Shown here: positions 15,404-22,634 of the stretch, piece by piece
How the letters are laid out: the number at the start of each line of letters is the position of its first letter
How positions within the stretch are numbered: position 1 is the first letter of the stretch
NCBI RefSeq assembly: GCF_017115105.1
Contig: NZ_JABXKH010000150.1
Span: 1 to 39,398, forward strand
Source of the DNA: Nostoc sp. NMS2
GTDB lineage: Bacteria; Cyanobacteriota; Cyanobacteriia; Cyanobacteriales; Nostocaceae
Reading direction: 5' to 3'
Length of the DNA stretch: 39,398 bases
Notes under the pieces: model-generated
What the model was told of the DNA's origin: nothing
Seen by the model: only the letters and a program-made list of their open reading frames with translations
Databases searched by the model: none
Translations under genes and position numbers: made by a program

Positions 15404-16882
15404 ATGACTCTGGCTGAAACTCCAAACTACAAAAATTCTAGCAATCCTTTTCTCTCCCTCAACTACGAAAGCGCCTTAGAATCTCTAGGTGATGACTACT
15501 ATGATGAGGTGGCGGCAGCAGAATTTCCCCAACACCTCTTGCGTTGGCGTAACGATGCACTACTACCTCGTTTGGGTTTAGACCCTCAAGTAGTCAAAGA
15601 CGAAGATTTCATCACAGCTTTTGGCCAGTTTCAGGAGCGCAAACCCTTGTTAGCACTACGTTACCACGGCTATCAATTTGGTGAATATAACGGACAGTTG
15701 GGTGATGGTAGAGGCTTTCTCTATGGGCAAGTCCGCGCGAATGATGGCGAATTATACGATTTTGGCACAAAAGGCTCTGGGAGAACGCCCTACTCCCGTG
15801 GAGGCGATGGTATGCTCACGCTTAAAGGTGGGGTGCGGGAAGTTCTGGCAGCAGAAGCACTGCACCATTTGGGTGTAAATACCTCACGCTGTTTAAGCAT
15901 GGTTGAAACAGGTTTACCCCTCTGGCGGGGCGATGAACCTTCGCCTACCCGCTCATCTGTGATGATTAGAATGAGCAGTTCTCATATTCGGTTTGGCACT
16001 TTTGAGCGACTGCACTATTTCCAACGTCCAGATTTAACTAAGAAGCTGTTAGACCATGTAATTGAGCAGTATTATCGATACTTGAGTAGTGAACAAGACA
16101 AATATGTCCTGTTTTACGCCGAATTAGTTAAACGAGTTGCAAAACTAGTAGCGCAGTGGATGGCGGCTGGTTTTTGTCATGCAGTCCTGAATACTGATAA
16201 TATGTCGATTACTGGAGAGAGTTTTGACTATGGGCCTTACGCATTTATTCCGAGTTATAACCCATCCTTTATAGCTGCATATTTTGACTATTATGGACGC
16301 TATTGTTACGGGAATCAACCAAGTATTTGCCAGTTGAACTTACAAATGCTCCAGGAACCTTTAAAGGCGATTATTGATAAAGGCGAAATGGAAGCTGCAT
16401 TAGAAAGGTTTGATGAATATTATCAAGCTGAATACAGTTCTTTGATGTTGAAAAAGTTGGGTTTTGTGGAATTGCCACATCCACAAGCTGCGGAACTGTT
16501 GAATCTAACGGTTGAATTCTTGAAAGATAGCCAAGTTGGTTATCACCAGTTTTTTTATGAGATGGCTCGAACTTTTTCATCGAAATGGCGAGATGAGCCA
16601 GGTTTTGTGATGAATAATTCAGATATTGTGCCAGTACCAGGTGCGTCAGGAATTTTTGATGATTGGTGCATACTATACCATAAAATCTTGAATGATTTTG
16701 ATAGCGATGTCTACGACGGGCTACGCCTACGCACTGATGTAGTTGCCCAAACACTTGCTGTTCATAATCCCAAAACGGCATTATTAAGACCTGTGATTGA
16801 GTCTATTTGGGAAGCAATTGCTCAAGAAGATAATTGGCAACCTTTTTATGAGTTAATCCAGGCAATTCAGTCTAGAAAATAG
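15404..16882 (+). CDS. selO: SelO (YdiU/UPF0061) protein adenylyltransferase
   Basis: About 492 residues from ATG 15404; an upstream TTG at 15395 adds three. SelO is a pseudokinase-fold enzyme that AMPylates Ser/Thr/Tyr of target proteins and is linked to redox homeostasis. Diagnostic blocks are RYHGYQFGEYNGQLGDGRG, FGTKGSGRTPYSRGGDGML and the catalytic region FCHAVLNTDNMSITGESFDY, where the NTDN Asn and Asp and the DYGP Asp bind metal and ATP. The C-terminus lacks the Cys/Sec ending of mitochondrial SelO. Length fits the bacterial family. A single gene. Confidence 0.95.
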   Translation: MTLAETPNYKNSSNPFLSLNYESALESLGDDYYDEVAAAEFPQHLLRWRNDALLPRLGLDPQVVKDEDFITAFGQFQERKPLLALRYHGYQFGEYNGQLGDGRGFLYGQVRANDGELYDFGTKGSGRTPYSRGGDGMLTLKGGVREVLAAEALHHLGVNTSRCLSMVETGLPLWRGDEPSPTRSSVMIRMSSSHIRFGTFERLHYFQRPDLTKKLLDHVIEQYYRYLSSEQDKYVLFYAELVKRVAKLVAQWMAAGFCHAVLNTDNMSITGESFDYGPYAFIPSYNPSFIAAYFDYYGRYCYGNQPSICQLNLQMLQEPLKAIIDKGEMEAALERFDEYYQAEYSSLMLKKLGFVELPHPQAAELLNLTVEFLKDSQVGYHQFFYEMARTFSSKWRDEPGFVMNNSDIVPVPGASGIFDDWCILYHKILNDFDSDVYDGLRLRTDVVAQTLAVHNPKTALLRPVIESIWEAIAQEDNWQPFYELIQAIQSRK

Positions 16883-16966
16883 TAAAATCACAGCTATTTT
16901 CTTTTTCATGCGGATAGACTTATTGAGATTATATCTGCTGTAATTTACACGACAAATAATCTAATA

Positions 16967-16991
16967 AGAGACGTTGCAATGCAACGTCTCT
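16967..16991. repeat. 25-bp palindrome of the GAGACG...CGTCTCTACAA family
   Basis: AGAGACGTTGCA and TGCAACGTCTCT flank a single A, followed by ACAA. Related palindromes lie inside smc (23573, 25101) and inside the element at 30381-30512. Confidence 0.75.
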
Positions 16992-17104
16992 ACAAAAAAT
17001 TTTAACTAAATTGTATAGACATATAGGACTAGTATTTGATTTTTGAAATACACGTAGGGGAGCCAGTCGTGTGGGCGGGTTTCCCGACTTGAGCGAACTG
17101 GCGT

Positions 17105-17168
17105 TGTGTTACGCCGTAGGCTAACGCACCAAGAGAAGGTTTTGGTGCGTTACGGAAGCCGTAACACA
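17105..17168. repeat. 64-bp inverted repeat upstream of the TIR gene
   Basis: TGTGTTACG (17105-17113) pairs with CGTAACACA (17160-17168), and TAACGCACCAA (17122-17132) pairs with TTGGTGCGTTA (17142-17152). A related fragment, GGTGCGTTAGCC, lies at 18488. Confidence 0.75.
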
Positions 17169-17203
17169 CTACAAGACTACTGAGATATTTTCAGAAATCA
17201 AAT

Positions 17204-17668
17204 ATGATTCCTATAGTCCTATACATATCATACGCATGGAAAGATAACAAGAGTGAATTAGGCAGTCAACGCGAAGAATTAGTTGATAAAATTTGTGAAG
17301 CACTTATTTCTGAACGTTACAACTTAATTCGCGATCGCAACTACTTAACGCTAGGTAAGAGTATACAGAATTTCATGCAAGAAATCGGGCGTGGTAACTA
17401 TGTGATTGTTGTCGTCAGCAACAAATATTTACGCTCGGAATACTGTATGTTTGAAGCTGTTGAAATCATGAAACGCAAGAATTATGAACAAAAAGTTTTT
17501 CCTGTGGTTTTACAGGATGCTAATGTCTATACCAAAGAAGGTAAGACTGAGTATATAAAATATTGGAAGCAACAGAGTGAAACACTAAAACAACTTATGG
17601 GTTCAGAACTATCTGCTCATGAAGATTCTGCAATGTATTGTCAAAGCAGGCTTGCATCCCACTCATAA
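17204..17668 (+). CDS. TIR-domain protein, probably truncated
   Basis: 154 residues, almost entirely one TIR domain. It opens at once with IVLYISYAWKD (box 1), then LIRDRNYLTLGKSIQNFMQE (BB-loop region), then NYVIVVVSNKYLRSEYCMFE, where Glu84 matches the catalytic Glu of NAD-cleaving TIRs. KVFPVVLQDANVY (97-109) supplies the next strand. From about residue 133 on, the sequence (LSAHEDSAMYCQSRLASHS) no longer resembles a TIR C-terminus. No NACHT, NB-ARC or WD40 partner domain follows. In cyanobacteria such TIRs are usually the N-terminal effector of a large STAND protein, so this is probably a remnant. Confidence 0.8.
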   Translation: MIPIVLYISYAWKDNKSELGSQREELVDKICEALISERYNLIRDRNYLTLGKSIQNFMQEIGRGNYVIVVVSNKYLRSEYCMFEAVEIMKRKNYEQKVFPVVLQDANVYTKEGKTEYIKYWKQQSETLKQLMGSELSAHEDSAMYCQSRLASHS

Positions 17669-17684
17669 CAAAACTTTTTGCCAA

Positions 17685-18323
17685 TTATGTTCCCGGACGA
17701 GAGCGAATACGATCGGGTATATGATGACGATCGCCTAATATTTCTAACAATGGGCCATTAACGTCAAATTTAACCATACTTACCGACGCAACCAAAATAT
17801 TCACCCGATAGCGATAGCGTCCTAAATCAATTCCCAGTAAGCTGCAAAGCATAATCCGAATCGTGGCTTTATGGGAAACTACTAAAACATTACCTTGGGG
17901 ATGTTTTTCTTGAATTTCAGCAATTACAGGCATAGAACGGTTAGCAATATCTACCGCAGTTTCTCCACCTAGTGGTGCATTCCAAGCGGGTTCTGTCAAC
18001 CATTTTACATAGTTTTCTGCGTAATTCTCTTGAGCAAAGGATTTACTCTTAGTTTCCCATTCGCCGTAACTACCTTCTCTAAGTCCCTCACGCAACTGCA
18101 TATCCATACCAATAGCATCACAAAATGGCTTGGCAGTTGCAATTGTGCGCTTCATCGGGCTAACATAAACAGCCTCCCACAACAAGCTTTGATAAACATC
18201 GGCAAAACCGGATGCCATCTGCATCCCCTCTGTTGTCAACTCCGCATCAGTTTCACCGCAGAAATTACCACTTTGACTAAAAGTAGTTTCTCCATGTCGC
18301 AGTAAATATAAATTGAGTGTCAT
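17685..18323 (-). CDS. Histidine phosphatase (phosphoglycerate mutase-like)
   Basis: About 212 residues from ATG 18323 (MTLNLYLLRHGETTFSQSGN); the open frame continues 18 residues up but the family always starts near LYLLRHGET. RHG carries the phosphohistidine, YVSPMKRTIATA the second Arg, LREGSYGEWE the acid Glu, and VVSHKATIRIML the second His. The family covers mutases, cobalamin-pathway phosphatases and, in cyanobacteria, metal-independent phosphoserine phosphatases. The exact substrate cannot be read from sequence. The 3' end nearly meets the convergent TIR gene. Confidence 0.88.
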   Translation of the reverse strand: MTLNLYLLRHGETTFSQSGNFCGETDAELTTEGMQMASGFADVYQSLLWEAVYVSPMKRTIATAKPFCDAIGMDMQLREGLREGSYGEWETKSKSFAQENYAENYVKWLTEPAWNAPLGGETAVDIANRSMPVIAEIQEKHPQGNVLVVSHKATIRIMLCSLLGIDLGRYRYRVNILVASVSMVKFDVNGPLLEILGDRHHIPDRIRSRPGT

Positions 18324-18677
18324 AGCTTGTATAGCGATTGGGATCAAGGAGTTGGTGCAAAAATAAAATATCATCAATCTCGCAATCGAGTTTGTGACAT
18401 CAGGACAAAGTAATCAACCAAAAAAGTCAATCCAACACAAACTTTTGAAATCGAAGATAAAAGTAGTGGTTTCAGCTAGTACTAGGATGGTGCGTTAGCC
18501 TCTGGCATAACACACCTTACAAAATGGGATTTGAGGTAATTAAATTATTGTGTGTACACCGTAGGAGGCAGAGAGAGGAAAGAGGAATAATTCTGATACA
18601 AAATTTTCAAATTATTAAGTTTGGGTATTAAAGTCTTCAGTTCTACTTTTCTCTAACCCTCTGTGTCTTCTCCACTG
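18324..18677. other. Intergenic region between phosphatase and ABC exporter
   Basis: 354 bp without a gene. It contains a partial dispersed repeat (GGTGCGTTAGCC at 18488, AACACACC at 18507) related to 17105-17168, and an AT-rich stretch. The phosphatase promoter should lie at its left end. Confidence 0.45.
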
Positions 18678-20402
18678 CTAACTAAACTGCTGGGCATAAA
18701 ACCGAGCATAGCGATGCTCTAGGGCTAATAATTCTTCATGAGTTCCCGATTCGACAATTTGTCCCTGTTCGAGAACTAAAATACGATCGCACCGTCTCAC
18801 GGTTGATAACCGATGAGCAATAATAAATACTGTGCGTTTTTGCATCAATCTTTCCAGCGCTTCCTGTACCAGCGCTTCTGATTCGGAATCTAATGCTGAT
18901 GTCGCCTCATCAAGAATCAAGATTTGGGGATTGAGGAGAACAGCACGAGCGATCGCAATTCTTTGTCTTTGTCCTCCTGATAAGTTTACCCCACGTTCGC
19001 CTACCCAAGTCTGATAACCTTCTGGCAGTTGGCTAATAAACTGATGAGCATTAGCAATTTTCGCCGCCTCTTTCACTGCTTCCATGTCAAAAACATCTTG
19101 TCCAAAGGCGATATTTTGGGCAATTGTCCCCGAAAACATGATGGTTTCTTGAGGAACAATCCCAATTTGTCGCCGCAGACTATGCAGTTTCACATCTCGA
19201 ATATCAACATCGTCAATGAATATTTGACCAACTTCGGGGTCGTAAAAACGGGGGAGGAGATTGACAAATGTGGTTTTACCAGCCCCAGAAGCGCCCACAA
19301 GAGCGATCGCTTCACCTGGTGATACCAACAAACTGATATCTTTTAATACGGGTTCACCTGGCTTATAGGCAAAGGAAATATGACGATATTCTACTTTGCC
19401 ATTGACTGGAGCCAGAGCGATCGCATTTATCTTTTCGATTACCGTCGGCTGAATTGCCATCAATTCAAAAACCCGGTCAACAGATGCTTCACCCTGCTTA
19501 AATTCGTTGTAGTTGTTAGTAGTATGACCAATGGGATCGATTAACAACGCCGCCGCCGCCAAATAGCTGAAAAAATTCGCCACTGTCAAATTGTTTTGGG
19601 AAATTTGCCACGCTCCCACAATCAGTAATGATAAGGCACTTAAGGCTTCCAAAAATCCGACAATGGGAATCTGAATCGCTTTCAGGCGTTCGGCTGAGTA
19701 TTTGGCTTTGAGACTACGTTCTGCTTCATGGCCAAAGCGGGCGATTTCGTAATTTTCGGCAGCAAAAGCCTGTACCAAACGAATACCGTTGAAAACTTCC
19801 GCAAGGATGGCTGATAAACCCGACACGCGATTTTGACTTTTTAAGGAATACTTGCGTAACCGTTCACCAAACCAGCCAACTAAAATACCCATCAGTGGCG
19901 CAACTATCACCGTTGCTAATGTCAGTTGCCAATTTAGGTAAATCATGTAAATCGGAATTGCCAACAACTGCAAAATGCAGGGGATAAAGTCGTGAAATCC
20001 TTTATTTACCACTTCGCCAACGCGGTCAACATCTTCCGTGAGGCGGTAAGATAAATCACCCGCTTTTGCAGTTTCAAAATAGCTGAGATTTAGCTTTTGA
20101 AGGTGTGCGTAGACTTGCTGGCGGAGATGAAAAGCAACTCTCAAAGCAGCTTTCGCCATGTACATATCTTGTATAGACTGAAACAATCCTCTGACAAGAA
20201 ATACTAAGGCACAACTACCAGTTATTTGAGCGATCGCTACTACATTACCTTGTGCGAAGGGAATTGCCAATTTGCCGGCAAGATTTATCAACACTAATGT
20301 CGCCAGCACGTATCCCAAGATACCAGTAAGTCCCTTGGCGATTGTTTGCCACTGGAGTTGGATATAAGGCAGCAGTTGCCAGTAATTAGAACGGGTTTTC
20401 AA
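18678..20402 (-). CDS. MsbA-type ABC exporter (fused permease and ATPase)
   Basis: A 574-residue half-transporter that would work as a homodimer in the cytoplasmic membrane. A six-helix permease (about 20-300) precedes the nucleotide-binding domain. Walker A is GASGAGKTT (370-378), the Q-loop IVPQET, the signature LSGGQ (474-478), Walker B ILILDEA (494-500), the D-loop SALD, and the H-loop IIAHR. It resembles lipid/multidrug exporters (MsbA, HepA-like). Export of a lipid, glycolipid or drug is likely but the cargo is unknown. Its first 13 codons and leader are duplicated 974 bp upstream (21337-21425). Confidence 0.92.
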   Translation of the reverse strand: MKTRSNYWQLLPYIQLQWQTIAKGLTGILGYVLATLVLINLAGKLAIPFAQGNVVAIAQITGSCALVFLVRGLFQSIQDMYMAKAALRVAFHLRQQVYAHLQKLNLSYFETAKAGDLSYRLTEDVDRVGEVVNKGFHDFIPCILQLLAIPIYMIYLNWQLTLATVIVAPLMGILVGWFGERLRKYSLKSQNRVSGLSAILAEVFNGIRLVQAFAAENYEIARFGHEAERSLKAKYSAERLKAIQIPIVGFLEALSALSLLIVGAWQISQNNLTVANFFSYLAAAALLIDPIGHTTNNYNEFKQGEASVDRVFELMAIQPTVIEKINAIALAPVNGKVEYRHISFAYKPGEPVLKDISLLVSPGEAIALVGASGAGKTTFVNLLPRFYDPEVGQIFIDDVDIRDVKLHSLRRQIGIVPQETIMFSGTIAQNIAFGQDVFDMEAVKEAAKIANAHQFISQLPEGYQTWVGERGVNLSGGQRQRIAIARAVLLNPQILILDEATSALDSESEALVQEALERLMQKRTVFIIAHRLSTVRRCDRILVLEQGQIVESGTHEELLALEHRYARFYAQQFS

Positions 20403-20452
20403 GCTCGAAAGTCCACAACGATATTTTTCCTTTGTTTGACGCTAGCAGTTTT
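20363..20452. repeat. Direct repeat copy A (start and leader of ABC exporter gene)
   Basis: Runs from TATAAGGCAGCAGTTGCC to CTAGCAGTTTT and covers codons 1-13 of the exporter plus 50 bp of leader. Copy B at 21337-21425 has the same order and strand, with three substitutions and one 1-bp gap. Confidence 0.9.
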
Positions 20453-20591
20453 TGGGGAGTTTCTGAACAGTTAACTAATTAGTTACAAACTGTTTTAGCG
20501 ACTATTGCGATCGCACCGCCCTCATCACCAACGCCGTCACAGGTAAAATAGATGTGCGCCAAGTCCCCATCCGCTAACCCCAGAACCCACC

Positions 20592-20867
20592 ATGACACAA
20601 ATCACCCTTTCCGACCTCCCCGCAACCATCCAAACCCTACTCAACCAAGCCCAAAAAACAGGCGAACCCCTCACTATTACCTAAAACGGTATCCCCTTCG
20701 CCATCATTTCCCCCATCAAGAAAAAATCCCTCTTGGAAACCCTTTCCACCCTTGAACCATTGGACGAAGACTTTGCCGACGTGGACGAAGGATTATTACC
20801 CTTAGATGATATTGAGTTTTCAAGAATTGAGAAATTAATCAAACTTAACAATCTTAAAGAGGCTTAA
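20592..20867 (+). pseudogene. Phd/YefM-type antitoxin gene with premature stop
   Basis: ATG at 20592 encodes MTQITLSDLPATIQTLLNQA, then QKTGEPLTIT, typical of Phd/YefM antitoxins (DNA-binding N-terminus, then T-x-x-G-x-P). Codon 31 is TAA (20682-20684) where relatives have a Gln or Glu (T-x-NG-x-P). The frame stays open after it through NGIPFAIISPIKKKSLLETL and an acidic toxin-binding-like tail (LDEDFADVDEGLLPLDD) to TAA at 20865. A CAA to TAA change would explain it. No internal ATG is well placed to restart. The next ORF begins 2 bp later, as in a toxin-antitoxin operon. Confidence 0.75.
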
Positions 20868-20869
20868 TT

Positions 20870-21208
20870 ATGAAAACTGAACACGAACGCGAACAATTAA
20901 TCAAAGCTATCAACGTACTGCTAAATCAAGCTTACGACAGTACCCTAGATGAAATTTATGCACTACTTCAAAAAATTGAAGATGAAGAGGACGAAAACGA
21001 TTTAAGAGCCTATCATGCTGCTAAAAGTGATGTAGAAAATAATAGTCTTATCGCATGGGACGATATTAAAAAATTACAGGGTGAAGAAAACACATATCGA
21101 ATTAAAGTAGGCGATTATCGAGTTATATACGATATTTTCGATGATGTTTTATTAGTAAGTGTTATAGATATCGGGCATCGTAGCAAGGTTTATAAAAATG
21201 AAAGTTGA
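20870..21208 (+). CDS. Apparent antitoxin-RelE/ParE toxin chimera
   Basis: 112 residues. Residues 1-66 resemble a RelB/Phd-type antitoxin: helical N-terminus (EREQLIKAINVLLNQAYDST), then EDENDLRAYHAAKSDVENNS and LIAWDDI, the usual end of such antitoxins. Residues 67-112 (KKLQGEENTYRIKVGDYRVI, then YDIFDDVLLVSVIDIGHRSK) are the C-terminal half of a RelE/ParE toxin. They keep the Arg of YRI, the Arg of DYR, the HR pair and the terminal Tyr. The toxin's N-terminal strand and two helices are missing. An in-frame deletion joining the two genes at a short AAAAAATTA homology fits (21066-21075). Probably inactive as an mRNase; could still bind partner proteins. Confidence 0.7.
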   Translation: MKTEHEREQLIKAINVLLNQAYDSTLDEIYALLQKIEDEEDENDLRAYHAAKSDVENNSLIAWDDIKKLQGEENTYRIKVGDYRVIYDIFDDVLLVSVIDIGHRSKVYKNES

Positions 21209-21336
21209 CAAACAAAAAAATATTAAAGCTATCGCCTACAGTGTCTTCGCTAATTAAACAAAATTAATTACAGACTATTTAGGAATGATATCAAGTTCGG
21301 GTGATTACTTATAATAAAATTTATCGCTTAACAGCT

Positions 21337-21425
21337 TATAAGGCAGTAGTTGCCAGTAACTAGAACGGGTTTTCAAGCTCGAAAGTCCACAACTATATTT
21401 TCCTTTGTTTGACGCTAGCAGTTTT
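21337..21425. repeat. Direct repeat copy B of the ABC exporter start
   Basis: About 96% identical to 20363-20452. It carries a dead 5' fragment of the exporter gene (start codon region and leader) with no coding continuation to its left. The two copies bracket the toxin-antitoxin patch. Confidence 0.9.
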
Positions 21426-21553
21426 CTTGATATAAATTATTCCTCCGTGTCCTCTGCGCCTCTGTGGTTCGATGATTCTAAAAAATTAACCCTCTCCTTG
21501 TAAGTAAGGAAAGGGCTAAATTAATCTTAAAATACTTCGTAATTTTCCGGTTC

Positions 21554-21580
21554 AATTACGAATTACGAATTACGAATTAC
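21554..21580. repeat. Heptanucleotide tandem repeat (AATTACG x3.8)
   Basis: Almost four copies of a 7-bp unit abutting the stop codon of the PRC-barrel gene. This unit is the complement-strand form of the GTAATTC tract at 10462. Confidence 0.8.
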
Positions 21581-22576
21581 TTAATATCCGCCTTCTTCTT
21601 CGTATTCCGGCTGTCTTTCCTTAACTTTCTTAGGAATATTCACAGGCTTCGGCTCATCTTCCCAAGCATCGCCTTCTACATCGTCATAATCATCGTATTC
21701 GTCAACGTAAGGTTTGCTGTAAGGCTTGGCTTCATACTTTAGCGGCTGCGGTTGTTGATACCTGTCGTTACCCGTTGCTTCACTCCAGTTATCTTCTTCC
21801 TCATCCTCTTCATATTGAATAGACTCATACTGCCGCGCCTTCATTACCTGACGCTGTGGCCTTTCCTCTTCCACATAGTCTTCATTCCATTCCTCTTCCC
21901 GCGCTACGGGTTCGGGGGCACGAACTTTTTGCCTGGGTGGCTGCAATGGCACTCCACTAGGGAGTTGATTACCTGGTGCAACTTGGCGTGGTGGAGTATA
22001 GCCGTATTCTTCTTCTGCATCCCTTTCCCACGGCGCTTTACCAATACCCAAACGCTCTAGTAAACCAGTTGTTAACTGGTTCACCCGTTCTTCGGCTCCC
22101 TCAAACACAATCAACCGATTGGGGCCAGTACTGACAATTTCATCTACTGAGAACTCGTAAGTACTCAAAAATTGGTCGGGAATTTGGGGCAATCCTAAAG
22201 AAGCGATGACTATGGAGTTAAGCTTTCCGGTTTCGCCGTTGAACTTGAATCCCCGAACTTTGCCTAGTACTTCACCTGTTTCTGTAATTACTTCCCAGTT
22301 AATTAGATTGCTGAGAGATTCAACTTCGATATCTTCTATTACATCTTCGTTATCAACTAAGATGACATCACCAATCTGGCTGATGTTGTTGAGGTACATG
22401 TAGCGCGGTATGCCCGAAATGGAGATCAGGCTGTCTCGCAAACCAAGAGCCACAACCTCTCGTTGATCTATATCAACCCAGACTTGACTGATGATGCCTA
22501 GCCGCTTGCCATTGTCGCGGGTAATCACCTGGGTATTTAATATGTCGGAACGCCTAATTATCTGTTCGGAGGTCAT
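21581..22576 (-). CDS. PRC-barrel domain protein with acidic disordered tail
   Basis: 331 residues. Two tandem PRC-barrel domains occupy about 5-80 (RRSDILNTQVITRDNGKRLG) and 90-165 (NWEVITETGEVLGKVRGFKF). From about residue 185 the protein is low-complexity, rich in Glu, Asp, Tyr, Gln and Pro (EEEWNEDYVEEERPQRQVM, DEYDDYDDVEGDAWEDE), and probably disordered. PRC barrels occur in photosynthetic reaction centre H subunits and in RimM-like proteins. Here the partner is unknown. It lies 58 bp downstream of smc on the same strand, so a shared transcript is likely and a chromosome-related role is conceivable (inference). Confidence 0.85.
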   Translation of the reverse strand: MTSEQIIRRSDILNTQVITRDNGKRLGIISQVWVDIDQREVVALGLRDSLISISGIPRYMYLNNISQIGDVILVDNEDVIEDIEVESLSNLINWEVITETGEVLGKVRGFKFNGETGKLNSIVIASLGLPQIPDQFLSTYEFSVDEIVSTGPNRLIVFEGAEERVNQLTTGLLERLGIGKAPWERDAEEEYGYTPPRQVAPGNQLPSGVPLQPPRQKVRAPEPVAREEEWNEDYVEEERPQRQVMKARQYESIQYEEDEEEDNWSEATGNDRYQQPQPLKYEAKPYSKPYVDEYDDYDDVEGDAWEDEPKPVNIPKKVKERQPEYEEEGGY

Positions 22577-22634
22577 TCTATACCGAGTCCTGATCTCGAA
22601 TCCGGTTTATCCATACACTATTATTAACAAAAAC

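Larger units (their letters stand above)
16883..17203. other. Repeat-filled intergenic region
   Basis: 321 bp between selO and the TIR gene holding two hairpin repeats (16967-16991 and 17105-17168) and a GGCGGGTTTCCCGACTTGAG block near 17073 that recurs inverted near 31690. No gene. Confidence 0.6.
21209..21580. other. Intergenic region with ABC-leader copy and tandem repeat
   Basis: 372 bp. It contains direct repeat copy B (21337-21425), a CCTCTGCGCCTCTGTGG stretch (21450-21466, a dispersed Nostoc repeat also seen near 26444) and the heptamer tract at 21554-21580. No gene. Confidence 0.6.

Noticed and set aside
20552..20755. 67-residue plus-strand open frame (His/Pro-rich)
   Set aside because: It overlaps the antitoxin gene in another frame, and the composition is a by-product of C-rich codons there.
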